From Rhipicephalus microplus (taxonomy: Eukaryota; Arthropoda; Arachnida; Ixodida; Ixodidae), in contig NC_134705.1 in the NCBI RefSeq assembly GCF_043290135.1, forward strand, positions 53,289,771 to 53,353,770: 64,000 nt of DNA, given 5' to 3'. This document shows, one piece after another, positions 40,960 to 51,300 of this stretch. Below the pieces are notes generated by a model. It was not told the origin of the DNA. It was given only the letters and a program-made list of their open reading frames with translations, and did no database searches. Within the stretch, counting starts at the first letter, position 1; each line of letters begins with the position of its first letter. The translations under genes were made by a program, and so were the position numbers.

Positions 40960-41261
40960 AATTGAAGCAAATTCAACTGATCCAAGTTCAGCAGTGTACC
41001 AGACAGTCTTCAAATTCCATTTTGGGTGGCTGTGTTGGTCACAGAGTAAGGACTGTAAAATTTGGCACTGTCATTTTTCATTTCTTCCCTCACTAGTACG
41101 AGGTCAGTGACTTGAATGTCTGGCATGTCGGCTCGATTCCTCTTGTCGAAATGCTTTTTCATTCGTTTTCGGTATCTCTCCTTCTGGCGTGTCTGCTCGA
41201 TGCCTCTTGTCGAAATGCTTTTTCATTCGTTTTTGGTGTCTCTCCTTCTGTAATTCTAAGG
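40960..41261 (-). pseudogene. pol: Gypsy-4 integrase C-terminus with tandem duplication
   Basis: The minus-strand translation gives QKERYRKRMKKHFDKRN, then MPDIQVTDLVLVREE and SPYSVTQ, the usual basic helix and SH3-like end of gypsy integrases. The segment coding QKER...RAD is present twice in tandem (about 41125-41261, unit close to 68 bp), and the upstream copy carries a frameshift. The integrase core lies beyond composite repeat copy 2, from 42276. Confidence 0.82.
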
Positions 41262-42275
41262 GCGAAGTTCCTTAAAGCGACACCCGTTCGTTCCTTGTAG
41301 TAGTCGTATTCGTAGTGTGTAACCAGCCTTAAGTTTTGACCTGCAAGGTGGGGCCAGTGGGAGATTTCTTCTGTGCGTTGTTGAACAATAAAAAATTAGC
41401 AGTGCGCGCGTTAACTAAAAGCCGAATTCTTCTGTCTTTCGTTCCACATTAGCAGTCGTTGGCATGTACATTGAGCACTATCTGACGAGAAAGGGTTGCA
41501 CATTATACTCGCTGGGCTTAACCTCCTTGGTTTTAGAAAGGTTTAGCGAGCATTGAGCCGCAGTGCTTTGAATACAATGAACTAGTATATACCATGAACT
41601 CGAGGTGGTTAAAGGTGATAAATAGATACGAAGCGCAAGCCGTAGGAAAGTAAAAGCCTAATTCACTTGCCTCTCATTCCCCATTATTAGCCATTAGATT
41701 GCACATGGAGCATGTCTGACAAGAAAGGGTTGCTACGTTATACTCGCTGGGCGTAACCTCCTTGGTTTTAGAAACGTTTAGCGAGCGTGGCGCCGCAGTG
41801 TCATAAATAGAGAGAACTAGTATATACCATGAACTCGAGGTGATTAAAGGTGGGAAGCAGACACGAAGCGCAAGCCGTAAGAAGCTGTGCGTGTGCCACC
41901 TCTCGTTTAGTCATTGGAATGCCCGCTGGATGGTGGTGCTTCTATATGGGGAATATATGATGAAAAGATGCGAGATGGTGGTGATTGAAGTGTTGAAGAG
42001 ATGGACGAACGAAAACACCAACAGATGCACGGACGGACGCACGAATGGCTGCACGGATGAATGGAAACCTGGACGGATGCAGAGGCGGATGCATGGACGA
42101 ATACAGGGACTTACGCACAGATGGACGGGCGGACGCACGAACAGACGCATGCACGGAGGGGCGGATAGACGCACAGAATTTCACACAGAGGGCGCATGGA
42201 CGGACGGAAGTAAGAACGATTGGACGGACAGATGCTTCGCTCCACTCTCCATCATTCACTCCGTAGATATGCTTC
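41262..42275 (-). repeat. Composite tetranucleotide repeat, copy 2 (intact order), inserted in Gypsy-4 integrase
   Basis: Read on the minus strand: flank GAAGCATATCTACGGAGTGAAT; GACG-rich array (42000-42235 in plus coordinates); conserved block TTCATCATATATTCCCCATA; two tandem 235-bp units (anchors TAAAAGCC at 41416 and 41651); then TTTATTGTTCAACAACGC, CTTGCAGGTC, CACACTACGAATACGAC, GAACGGGTGTCGC, ending near AACTTCGCCCTTA. It lies between two parts of the integrase reading frame. Copy 1 has the same order, so this is a unit of about 1 kb, not chance clustering. Confidence 0.87.
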
Positions 42276-43085
42276 TATATTTTCCTGTCTCTCCTCGAAG
42301 ATTTTGTTGTTTTCCAAGATTCCTAACTCACGGTCTGCCTGCAGAATAGGGTTTTCTCTTGAAGAAGCGAACTGTAGACTGGATCCCAAGTCACTTGTAT
42401 AGGATCGATTGTGATGTTTCACGGTGGCTTCCAAAGAACATTTCCATCCACCAGGAAAACTATCGTACATCTTGATGTACTGTTTCATGTCCCGTATGGA
42501 ACGTTCTGCCAGCCCATTCGCTGCGGGATGGTATGGAGCACAGAACTTGATCGATATATTGTGATCCCGAGCCCATCTCGGTAGTTTTTTGCTCTTGAAC
42601 GCAGGGCCGTAATCGCATGAGGTTTACCACATATTCCTAAACATGTCTCTTTCGAGGAGGGTAATGACGCTGTTTCCATCTTTTTTTTCCTGCTCGTGCC
42701 GGGACCATCCTCGTGCATTTATCTAAGGCCAGAAGAAAAGCTTTTGTTTTCTTAACTCCTCTCTTTTCTTATTTAGTTCGGCGAAATCCAGGTGAACTAC
42801 TTCGAAAGGCACGTTGAGTGGCACGGTAGTATCATATCATCCGTAGTCTATTTATACTTGACTTTGTGTACTTGACACACATGGCACGAACGAACGTAAT
42901 GACTGACGTCTTTTTTCATGTGAGGTCATGTAAATCTCTTGACCAATTTGTTGCAGGTGCGCCAAAATTTGTTGTGTCCTCCAGATTATGGGCTATCATG
43001 GTACAAATAAAGGACTCTAGAAACAAGTGTGGTGGGACTTCATACCGACCTTCAGTAAAAACCAGTTGTTCAAAACTTTTCCACA
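42276..43085 (-). pseudogene. pol: Gypsy-4 integrase zinc domain and core
   Basis: The zinc domain remnant CHVCQVHK lies near 42870-42890. The core has AFLLALDKCTRMV, then SCDYGPAFKSKKL for the second Asp region. YHPAANGLAERSIRDMKQYI follows with the catalytic Glu, then FPGGWKCSLEATVKHHNRSY. Frameshifts are near 42600 and 42490. The sequence runs on to LGILENNKIFEERQEN, where composite repeat copy 2 is inserted. Confidence 0.87.
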
Positions 43086-43412
43086 GCTTCACTTCATTGT
43101 TTCTTCGGATTGTTTTGTCTTACTTTCTACCGTCAACCTTGATCGAGCATCTGCATCGGCTAAATGTTGTCCTGGTTGGTGCAAGATAGTAAAGTCAAAT
43201 TGCTGCAAGTAATTCACCCATCTAGCATTACATCCTTTAGTTTGGGTCATATTCCAGAGATGACTGAGGGCCTGGTTATTGGTGAACAAAGTGAACTTCG
43301 TACCTTCCAGTTACGTACGGAAGTACTCAATGGCCTTCAGAACAGCCAGAGCTTCAGTTTTCGTCGTAGTGTGATTAGCTTCAGATGGCTTGAACGCGTA
43401 ACTGTAGTAACC

Positions 43413-43508
43413 TTCAATATCTTCTGGAACCACGCTGGCGAGTTTTTCTATCCAAAAGGAACTCTGTCATGCTCATGAAGATCGAATGGCGTAATAAAGC
43501 TGTTCACA
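43413..43508 (-). repeat. 96-bp internal duplicate, copy in RNase H
   Basis: It is identical over 96 bases to 44069-44164, by my base-by-base reading. The original is the RT motif B region; this copy interrupts RNase H. TTCAATATC and GTTCACA mark the ends in both copies. Confidence 0.92.
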
Positions 43509-44068
43509 CTTGTCGCTTTTCCCGGCTTGATGCTTCAATACATTTTTTATACACTGAAGCCTCACGTAAAAAGACTGGTGCAGAGTTCAATCGAAAGGGT
43601 AAAGTGAAGTCTGGTAGGCATATCACATGGTCAGAAACAACTTTGTGCACCAAATCACGGTAGGCTCTCTCACATTCGTCCCTCCATACAAAGGTATCGT
43701 CTTTCTGTGTTAAACGTGTGAGACATCTAGTTTTGACAGCAAAGTCTTTCAAGAAATAACAAAAATGTCCTGCCAATCCTAAGAACACACGCAGGGAATA
43801 AACGTCATATGGTTTCTTTATTTGGGAGATCATCTCGATGGACTCTTGTTTTGTGCTTTTGGTGTTCTCATCGAAGACTCGTCCAAGAATCACAACCTTT
43901 TGTTCAAAGAATCCACTCTTCCTAAACTTCACCTGGAGATGTGCCAAGCCTAAAGCGTTTAACACCTGAGGCAGATGGTCCTGATGCTCAGCCCCTGTTT
44001 TGGAGAAGACGGCTATGTCGTCTATATACACATTACACAAAACACCAAGGAGTGGCTTTAGCACATTG

Positions 44069-44164
44069 TTCAATATCTTCTGGAACCACGCTGGCGAGTT
44101 TTTCTATCCAAAAGGAACTCTGTCATGCTCATGAAGATCGAATGGCGTAATAAAGCTGTTCACA
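44069..44164 (-). repeat. 96-bp internal duplicate, source copy in RT
   Basis: On the minus strand it encodes the motif B stretch that leads into ILNNVLKPLLG in place, so this is the ancestral location. Its identical twin is at 43413-43508. Confidence 0.92.
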
Positions 44165-44513
44165 ATTTTGTTTCTTCGATTAGTGAGATCTGCCAGAAGC
44201 CTTTGCATAAATCAACGCGGGAAAGATGTCGGCAACCACCAGTCTCATCTATAGTTGTGTCGGTCTTCGGCATGGGAAATAGCATGATTTCTGTCTGCGG
44301 ATTGAGAACCTTGTAGTCAGTGCATTTTCTGGAAAATCCCTCTTTTTTCGGTTCGATCGTTACGAGAGAAGCAAAGGGTGATACCGATGGTCATATGATA
44401 TCAGCATCTAGCATCTACTGCAACTCTTTCTTGGGCCAAATCTTTCGCTCTCTTGACATATTGTAAGGTGATTTTCGGCTGACGCTTTTGTCAGCGAGTT
44501 CAAAAGGAACTTT

Positions 44514-45002
44514 TTATGACTTCATCGCCTGAGGATAGCTTTCTCTGCGCACAAGTTCAGCGTAGGTCATTCCGATGTCCTCCGCACACTTGACAACTCG
44601 TAGATCATCTTGTCTACCTTGACACGTCTCGTTACTTGCTACGGCCTCGGCTAGAACTAGTTCGTCCCAGTATACATTGATCTTTGATTCCTTTTTTACC
44701 TGGTCTTGATAGCGAAAGTTGTACGTCACGCTCTCTACCACCAACACTTCGCTCTCTATTTTCTGACCCTTGAAATCGATGTTTACAAAGGCCCACTGAT
44801 CAAGCAACGTTACTTTGCTATCATAGCCTTGTACCCGTAGGACTCTTTTACTATTCCCGCGACGGGCATTCACCATCTTGGCATTTTTGATAGACACATA
44901 TGCACCACTGTCTACATGAGCCATCATCGGCTTGTTTCCTACTTTGACGGGAATGTGAAATAGGCTAGAACAACCTAAATATACAGTCTCATTTGGAGTC
45001 AT
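44514..45002 (-). pseudogene. pol: Gypsy-4 protease
   Basis: A 162-codon frame carries VGNKPMMAHVDSGAYVSI, a retropepsin active site of the DSGA type (Gypsy-1 and -2 have DTGA). It is followed by GYDSKVTLLDQWAFVNIDFKGQ and a C-terminal spacer ending RRESYPQAMKS. The frame is open, and this is the best preserved protein segment of Gypsy-4. The protease would process Gag-Pol. Confidence 0.85.
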
Positions 45003-45169
45003 CAGGTGGGGCTGATCACCCTTATTTATTAGTTTTTTTCTGTCGAATCCTTCTGAGCTTCCGTATTAATATTATTCACTCGACCTCTTGGAGTGTGCCA
45101 GGTCAAGTTATCTGTGCTACTTGCGAGGTGGCTCGGTTCTCGCTGAACGCGGCTTGACCAGTACATTTT

Positions 45170-46294
45170 ACTCCGACTTAAACAGCTTCTTAAATTAGCG
45201 GATATGATTGTTTCCCATGTTCATCGTATGTTTTGAAGACACTCCAGGAGGTGATCTAGAGTTCTTGGTGACCGTATTTGCACCTGCTTCAAGCCTTCAG
45301 TGTGTAATCCATGCATTATTAGGGCTATTACGGCCGTAGATGGAAGCAAACGCTCAGGTGGTTTTAAAAGATGGCGTTTCTCAAAGAAGTACTCGACAAG
45401 GGAGCTTTACTTGGACTTGAAATTAGGTGCTGAATTCCATCTATGTACTGAAGTGCTTCTGAATGCAGTCAAACGTTTCTTCATCTACTGACTCAAAGAG
45501 TCGTCACTGTCTTCCTGAATGCATATTTTGTCTTCCTGAATGCACATCGTTATTATAATTTCGCATTTTCTGTTATACTATCTACTTCGCGCTCAGTATT
45601 TCAATATACACAGTATCATCATATTGTGCATCATAATCATATTTATAGCAGTGCTTTTCTTAGTGTTGTAAACACTATTGTTTCTTATGTATCACAATGT
45701 ACTGTCACATCTCTTCTCACATATGTATCACATTTCTATGTTATTTTTAAGTACCATGTGTTCGTGGGAAATCACTAGTGTTATTCAACATGTTGCAAGT
45801 TCCTAGTTTCAAATAAAATGGTGTATTATATTTGGATATATGCTAAACATCTGTATTTATGTTGGCTTTAGTGGCACTGCTGCCATGTGAGGGCCTTCAG
45901 GCACATTCAAGTTGTACTGTGCATCTTTTCGCCTGAAGGACCCCCCACAATTTCGTTGTAATCAAAGCATTTCTGATTTCTAATATTTCATACCACTTGA
46001 GCGCAACACCTCTCAAGTGAACATGCATGTTAGTGATTTTATCCTCGTCAGAGAGCCACTTGTTTTTTTCAGCGGCATTATCATAGAACTCAAGCTAACT
46101 TTCTGGACTTGAACAGATAGCGTTGAAGGCATCAGACTACGAATTTAGGCACCGGTTTCTCAACATCCAGAGAGCTTATAAGGGATGTCATTATTCGGTT
46201 ATGTTGCACAATCTGTTTCTCTTGCAGCTGAAGAACTTTCAAAACTATGTTCACATTTTCGGTCGAAGACCGTGATCCTGAGTCTCTTCGACGC
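45170..46294 (-). pseudogene. gag: Gypsy-4 gag, distal part
   Basis: The clearest stretch (about 45440-45240) translates to YFFEKRHLLKPPERLLP, ALIMHGLHTEGLKQVQI and SPRTLDHLLECLQNI, matching the end of retrotransposon Gag capsid domains. Nearer the SINE, DSGSRSSTENVNIVLKVLQLQEKQIVQHN forms a helical stretch. Between about 45490 and 46090 the DNA is AT-rich and unreadable, so this piece probably contains further insertions or heavy decay. No zinc knuckle is found. Confidence 0.7.
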
Positions 46295-46310
46295 GCTGGT
46301 TCAAGAACTA

Positions 46311-46548
46311 ATTGATTGATATGTGGGGTTTAACGTCCCAAAACCACTATATGATTATGAGAGATGCCGTAGTGGAGGGCTCCGGAAATTTAGACCACCT
46401 GGGGTTCTTTAACGTGCACCCAAATCTGAGCACACGGGCCTACAACATTTCCGCCTCCATCGGAAATGCAGCCGCCGCAGCCGGGATTCGAACCCGCGCC
46501 CTGCGGGTCAGTAGCCGAGTACCTTAGCCACTAGACCACCGCGGCGGG
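46311..46548 (-). mobile_element. Ruka-like tRNA-derived SINE with 16-bp target duplication
   Basis: On the minus strand a tRNA-like head has A-box TGGTCTAGTGG (46528-46538) and B-box GGTTCGAATCC (46484-46494). A body follows (GGCGGAAATGTTGTAGGCCC, GGTGCACGTTAAAGAACCCC) and a tail ATCAATCAAT. Perfect 16-bp direct repeats GCTGGTTCAAGAACTA lie at 46295-46310 and 46549-46564. The element interrupts the Gypsy-4 gag. SINEs of this form are abundant in tick genomes. Good box quality and a perfect duplication indicate a fairly young insertion. Confidence 0.93.
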
Positions 46549-46564
46549 GCTGGTTCAAGAACTA

Positions 46565-46810
46565 GGTTGTAGAAGGTCGCCACATGCAAGTTCACTTTTA
46601 CAGCACCTTTCCGTCGTAGTTCAGTAGTGTCCATGGCTGCCTTTCCCGGAACCAGGTTCACGAGTTCTTCAGAGCACACCTCACGAGGTAGGTCCACCAC
46701 TGCTTCATCTTGAATTTGATACTTCGAAAAGATGATGTTGTCCACGGATGTCCTGTCAACGAAAAACGTCACCCACATGTAGGCTTCGATTGCCGGCAGC
46801 ACCAAAATAT
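46565..46810 (-). pseudogene. gag: Gypsy-4 gag, N-terminal part
   Basis: The minus-strand frame from the LTR edge reads LPAIEAYMWVTFFVDRTSVDNIIF, then QDEAVVDLPREVCSEELVNLVPGKAAMDTTELRRKGAVKV. It runs into NLVLEPA at the SINE insertion point, after which the frame continues beyond the SINE. The true start is unclear; the first ATG gives MWVTFFVDRT. ATATTTTGGTGCTGCCGG after the LTR is the primer-site position. Confidence 0.7.
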
Positions 46811-46862
46811 TGTAGTGTTCCTAGAATGAAATGGCTTTATAGTCTCAGTATGGAACTGGCAT
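46811..46862 (-). repeat. 5' LTR of Gypsy-4, inner half
   Basis: TGTAGTGTTCCTAGAATGAA to about GGCATTCATC matches the start of 40748-40904. LINE-D then interrupts, and the LTR resumes at 48949 (TTCTGCTTTATTCCTAACTT) to 49047. Confidence 0.85.
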
Positions 46863-48948
46863 TCATCATGTAGATTAGATGTAAATCCTAAACTTGTGCC
46901 TCACACCCACCCTGGGTTGGTTGGTTCCTCAACAACTTGGTGCAACCCACCTAGGGGGATAGACCATGAATAGGATGGTGCTTGCTTTTTAAATTAATTC
47001 ACTTTTTGAAAGAAAGGGTTGAATTCATTTGGTAATATAGATAAATATTCAAATGTGTTGGCATTCTCAACAAACAAAAACCTTGAAAAGAATAACATAA
47101 TAAACACACACAAAAATTAAAAAAGTCTATACATAAAACAAATGAATTTATCAATTTTTGGAGTTCCAGTTTTTTGGATTCTCCTGCGAAATTTGTAAGA
47201 GCGGTAAAAACGCTCCTGTGGCTCAAACCAAATGTGATTGCGCCTAATAAAAGAATTACCGGAAGTGTCAAGTTTAAGTCCAACTTTCGTAAGGGTTCGT
47301 CTAGTAGTTTTTTTTCCATTGACTTTTGAATTTTCGACATGACAAAAAGAATCTCCAAGGATTCCCTCTCATTACAGTGAAGGCACTAAGGTGACTGTGC
47401 CAGACCTAACCTGTGAAGGTAAAATTTCAATAAAGGGCTTTGACAAGGCAGCCTTGTAATCACTGCTTCTTTATTTCTTGATGAACACCACTTTTTCTTC
47501 CAAGGAAACTTTAGCTGCGGATTGTATGTGAAAAAGAAAGGAGATTTTTAGAAGTTATTGTCCATTGTGCGTTTTTCAAAGCGTGCTGCTGTGATATATT
47601 CAGACATAGGCAATATAAGTAAAGGAGGACAATCAAAAAAAGATACTGCTAGTGCATCTGCATGCTCATTGAAAGCTAAACCTCTCTGGCCTTGTACCCT
47701 TACTAGTCGAACGAGCTGCACATTTCTAGGAATGAGAAAGTAGAAAGTTTCTAAGGTACGCGAAAACGTTGGTGAGCTTAAGGTAGTACAGACCGAGAGA
47801 CAGTTTGTTAGAACAATCACCGCTGATAGATCTTGCGGCACTTTACGCAATGCTATGATTATTGCAATAGCTCAGCTTGATAAGTAGCGGTAAAGTCGGG
47901 TAATAGAATTGAGAAAGCCCAGCCTAGAGAGGATGATACGATTCCTACGCCAGCCTTCTCTTCATAAACGTAAGCGTCAGTCGGTATCACGATGGATGTT
48001 TCTAGATTGGGCAAATAATCTTCCAAAATGCCATTAATATACTGATATGGTTAATTTTTTGCATTCTTCGGATATATATATATATAATCGAATTCAATCC
48101 ACAGTGTTGTGTACAAGTTTTTCCCAAAGGTTAAGTCTTAAGGGGTCCAAAAGTTTCCGTGTTAATATTAATTGGGGGCATCGCAATTTAGACCATTGGT
48201 GATTGAAAAAAAGAGGTCTGCTGGTTAATGAACACATACTGTGACCTCCTTCGAGGTGATGCAGAGATTTTAAGGAATGTTCGTACTGTTAGAATCTGAA
48301 ATCTTTTGATAAGTAAAGGCAGGAGGGATTCTTCAAATAGGATATTGCTCGCAACATGTTTAGGTAGCCCTACGCATACGCGTAATTATTCGCGTTCTAA
48401 CAGAGTCAGTGGTCTAACTTTGTAAGCCCGAGCGCCAGAAAACGAAACACAGCCGAATTCTAATATCGGTTAAATGCACATGCAATATGTCATGACGAGC
48501 ACGTCTCTACGCAAGCCGGCATGATAATTACTGAGCCTGCGGAGCATCCCTATGGCATGTGCTCATTTAGCAGCCATATTTTGTATGTGGGGACTCCAGT
48601 TATGTGTTTCGGCGTAGGTTACCCACAAGTACCTAACTGACTCGACCTGAGGCATGACGTCTTGTCGGTACATTAGTGGAATTCGCACTGGGACTTTTTG
48701 TGCGAAAACTATGATTGTGCTTTTGTTTATATTGAGGCATAGGTTGATACCCTCAAGCCACGTTTCCAGGCTATCTATGTATGTATTCTTGGCCACCTTT
48801 GGGGATCGGTCAAGAATCGGGTAGCTTAACAAAGAAAGTGAAAGTATAGATTTAAATACTGGCGAAAAAAAATAACAGAAATTTGAATTTTTTTGTAAAT
48901 TATACTTCAGGAAATTTTAAATGATTTAGTCCCTACTGATTGAGGAAG
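46863..48948 (-). mobile_element. LINE-D, truncated LINE with RNase H, inside the Gypsy-4 LTR
   Basis: Minus strand: RT thumb LCLNINKSTIIVF, SVRYLWVTYAETHNWSPHIQ (48832-48563); RNase H with SIVIPTDAYVYEEKAG (first Asp), YQAELLAVIIAL (Glu), VIVLTNCLSV (expected Asp now Asn) and EHADALAV. A 3' UTR holds GAGGAACCAACCAACC. RT palm and endonuclease are missing, so it is 5'-truncated. The RNase H puts it in the I/R1-like group. A short piece of the same 3' UTR occurs at 59430-59685. Confidence 0.82.
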
Positions 48949-49047
48949 AAATGATTGTATTCTGCTTTATTCCTAACTTCATCCTTCTCTTCTTCCCTAC
49001 CCCCGCTCTCATGCTTCTTTTCCTGTCCCAAGGCTTATACTGCTCCA
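48949..49047 (-). repeat. 5' LTR of Gypsy-4, outer half
   Basis: TTCTGCTTTATTCCTAACTT to GGCTTATACTGCTCCA aligns with 40815-40904 of the 3' LTR, and both end in CA. TGTAT, the 5-bp target duplication, follows. Confidence 0.85.
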
Positions 49048-49052
49048 TGTAT

Positions 49053-51045
49053 TACGTGAGTCTTGTTGTTTTTTCATGGATGAAATGTTTGAATGTGTGT
49101 GTGCAACCGAGAATGTCCGCTTTGTCCTTCTTATTTTTTTAATCTGATACGGTGAAGCTAATACGCCGTGACACAAATACAGTAGAGCACAAGAAAGAAC
49201 GGCCGTAATAATAACGCAAAACTAAGCTATTGGGCTTTACGAACCAAACCACAGTGTGACAATGAGGCAGTATAAATGGCTAACTATGCATGTTTAGAAT
49301 GCCTAGGATTGCTTCACTCCCAGCAAAATAAGTACACACCCTTGAAGCGGCATTAAGAACTTCCTGCTGTGGAAATAAAATGAGAAGCTCTTTGAAGGTC
49401 CTATAATTGTCTGCTTTTGAAACCTCTTGTTCCTAGATTCACATTTCGGTTCTTGCTTTTCAATATATTATTCCATGCCTTTTTTGTGCGAGAGCCATAG
49501 CACATTTGTGACCTGGTGACGCATAGTATAGACAAAGAGAAAGCAGTATTGCGTGCGGAGGATCATATAAACACCCGGAGGCAGTTTTCCTTCCTTCGCG
49601 TCAGTGGGTCGTCAAACAATGTATCGTTTTAAACAGCGAGAGATACTTTTGCTGCATCAGGCTAAAAGCTTGTAGAATAGGAAAACGTGTCTCTCGGTGA
49701 ATGTGCCAGAAGCCAAGCGTACTATTCAGGTCACCAGCTTGTGTGATATGACCATCATTTAGCTGACACGACTGTTGGTTCTCGTGATAGGTAAAAAACG
49801 GAAGCACTTCTTATATTAGCATGATTGTAATAAAGAGTTTGTGTTCGGAAATACTATTATCGGCGTTGGTGGTGGTGTCGTTGGTGGTATGTGAAAACTC
49901 AGCGTTGTCAGTGAGAAGAAATTCTATATAAATGCCAATATATAAATAATTAAAAAGCTAGCGAGTGAGAATCCAACTGACGTGTGCTAGACAAGCAGGC
50001 GCACATTTACTACCACAGCCTCATTGCACAACCTGTGACTGCTACGTAAATAAAAGCGTTATCAGGATTATCATGCACTGGCATGAAACTTGAACTCACG
50101 TGAACTTGCCCTTCACGCTGAATCGTCAGATCGCTGGAGGCGACAAAAGTTTATACTTACGCAATGTGTGGATGGTTGAAAGCTGCCCACGTATTATAAA
50201 AAGCGCAGCTGCGTAGCTGTGTGTGGCTCTACAAAAGCCTAATGCGTACTGCACCAATTTGCAAAAATATGTATATCATGCAGGCGACACTTCGCAAGTG
50301 TGCTTGGAGTAAACATTAAAAGGTAGTTTCAAACAGCCAATGATAAGCACCCAAGGAATTTTCTTTTTCTTGTGGCACAGTTGGAGCTGATGCTCACTTT
50401 GTGCGATTGCTCTATCGCATCCTACTCTTAGAGCTGGAGCTCAGACATACACCAATTTTTCATAAGTCACATAAACAAAGGCCTGTTATATGGGTGTTGG
50501 CGAGATAAGGGCGCTGAAGCGATTTCAAACCACTCTGAAAATACGAAAAAACAAGCACGTCATCTTCTTCCAGCGCTTGTCTTCTTTTAGCACACTTCGT
50601 TACGCGAAACTCGTGATTCACTTGACGTGACTAGAATACACGCTTTCGATTGAGCTGTAAAATATATATTTTGGGTTTTCTCCTACAGCGCTTTGCGATG
50701 AAATTACGCACACGTTCTTTGTTGTGTCGCCTGACAGTTGAGCGTGATCAACTGATTTCAGTGAATTCTTGGAGTCTCCGATAGGGGAAGTGGTGCTAAC
50801 GACTTGTAATTTAGACGCGCGAAATAAATTTAGGCTCAACGCCAATGCTCACATTGTAGGAGCGTTTTAATGAGAAGTAAGTGGCGAGAAGGAGATATGG
50901 TCAGTTAGTGAAGGCGAGAACAACACTGCTTTCTCGCCGTTAGACTAGTAGTGGTTTACGAGCCCCTTGAGTATATAGCGATAAAAAACACATCGGTAAT
51001 ATCAGAGCGAATGACAGGGCTAATGCATTTTATGTGAAAACGAAT
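49053..51045. other. Unassigned AT-rich region
   Basis: I find no recognised transposon or gene in about 2 kb. Reading frames are short (under 80 codons) and lack family motifs. It may hold old, unrecognisable insertions or host intergenic DNA. Confidence 0.5.
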
Positions 51046-51049
51046 GAAA

Positions 51050-51300
51050 TGCCAAGGTAAAATGCAAAATCCAAAGATAATCCAGCGTGTACCGTCGCTT
51101 TCTCTCGCTCTTTATAGCGAAAGCTGTTATGAAATCATAAGGATCGCATGCGCTGTAGTTGTCTGCTGCCGCGATTTTGCGTAACCAACAACTCAGTATA
51201 AAACACTCATCACCCAATGGGATTTGAAACCGGGTCCTCTGATCTTGTGACCGGTGGGCCAGCTGACGAGCGCCGTATTTACTAAACCACCGTGGAGGAT
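51050..51300 (-). mobile_element. tRNA-derived SINE, family S2, minus-strand copy
   Basis: On the minus strand: CCACGGTGGTTTAGTAAATACGG (A-box, 51279-51289), CCGGTCACAAGATCAGAGGACCC, B-box GGTTTCAAATCC (51220-51231), then a body with TTATGATTTCATAACAGC and TTTCGCTATAAAGAGCG. The body phrase is shared with 35455-35670. The boxes are partly degraded. Confidence 0.78.

Larger units (their letters stand above)
43086..44460 (-). pseudogene. pol: Gypsy-4 reverse transcriptase and RNase H
   Basis: On the minus strand: YKVLNPQTEIMLFPMPKTD, motif A LSRVDLCKGFWQI with its Asp, a motif B region, NNVLKPLLGVLCNV, motif C YIDD intact, and the thumb YSLRVFLGLAGHFCYFLKDFA. RNase H starts near 43640 but is disrupted by a 96-bp duplicate of the motif B region at 43413-43508. 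It then resumes with TKTEALAVLKAIEYFRTYLEG, NNQALSHLW and HLADADARSRL. Stops and frameshifts break the chain. Confidence 0.88.
40748..49047 (-). mobile_element. Gypsy-4, Ty3/gypsy element with three nested insertions
   Basis: Minus-strand element. LTRs are 40748-40904 and 46811-46862 plus 48949-49047, flanked by a perfect 5-bp duplication TGTAT (40743-40747, 49048-49052). In its own direction: split 5' LTR, gag (split by a SINE), protease with DSGA, RT with YIDD, RNase H, integrase (split by composite repeat copy 2), polypurine tract, 3' LTR. Motif style (DSGA, YIDD, HQALSHLW) differs from Gypsy-1 to -3, so it is a separate lineage. Many stops make it inactive. Confidence 0.93.

Noticed and set aside
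41262..42275. Terminal inverted repeats on the composite repeat
   Set aside because: GGGCGAAG-like words occur near both ends, but one is about 40 bp internal, so a true TIR is not supported.
46480..46548. tRNA gene on the minus strand
   Set aside because: The A and B boxes are good, but they head a SINE body with a 16-bp target duplication. It is a retroposed tRNA-like region, not a functional tRNA.
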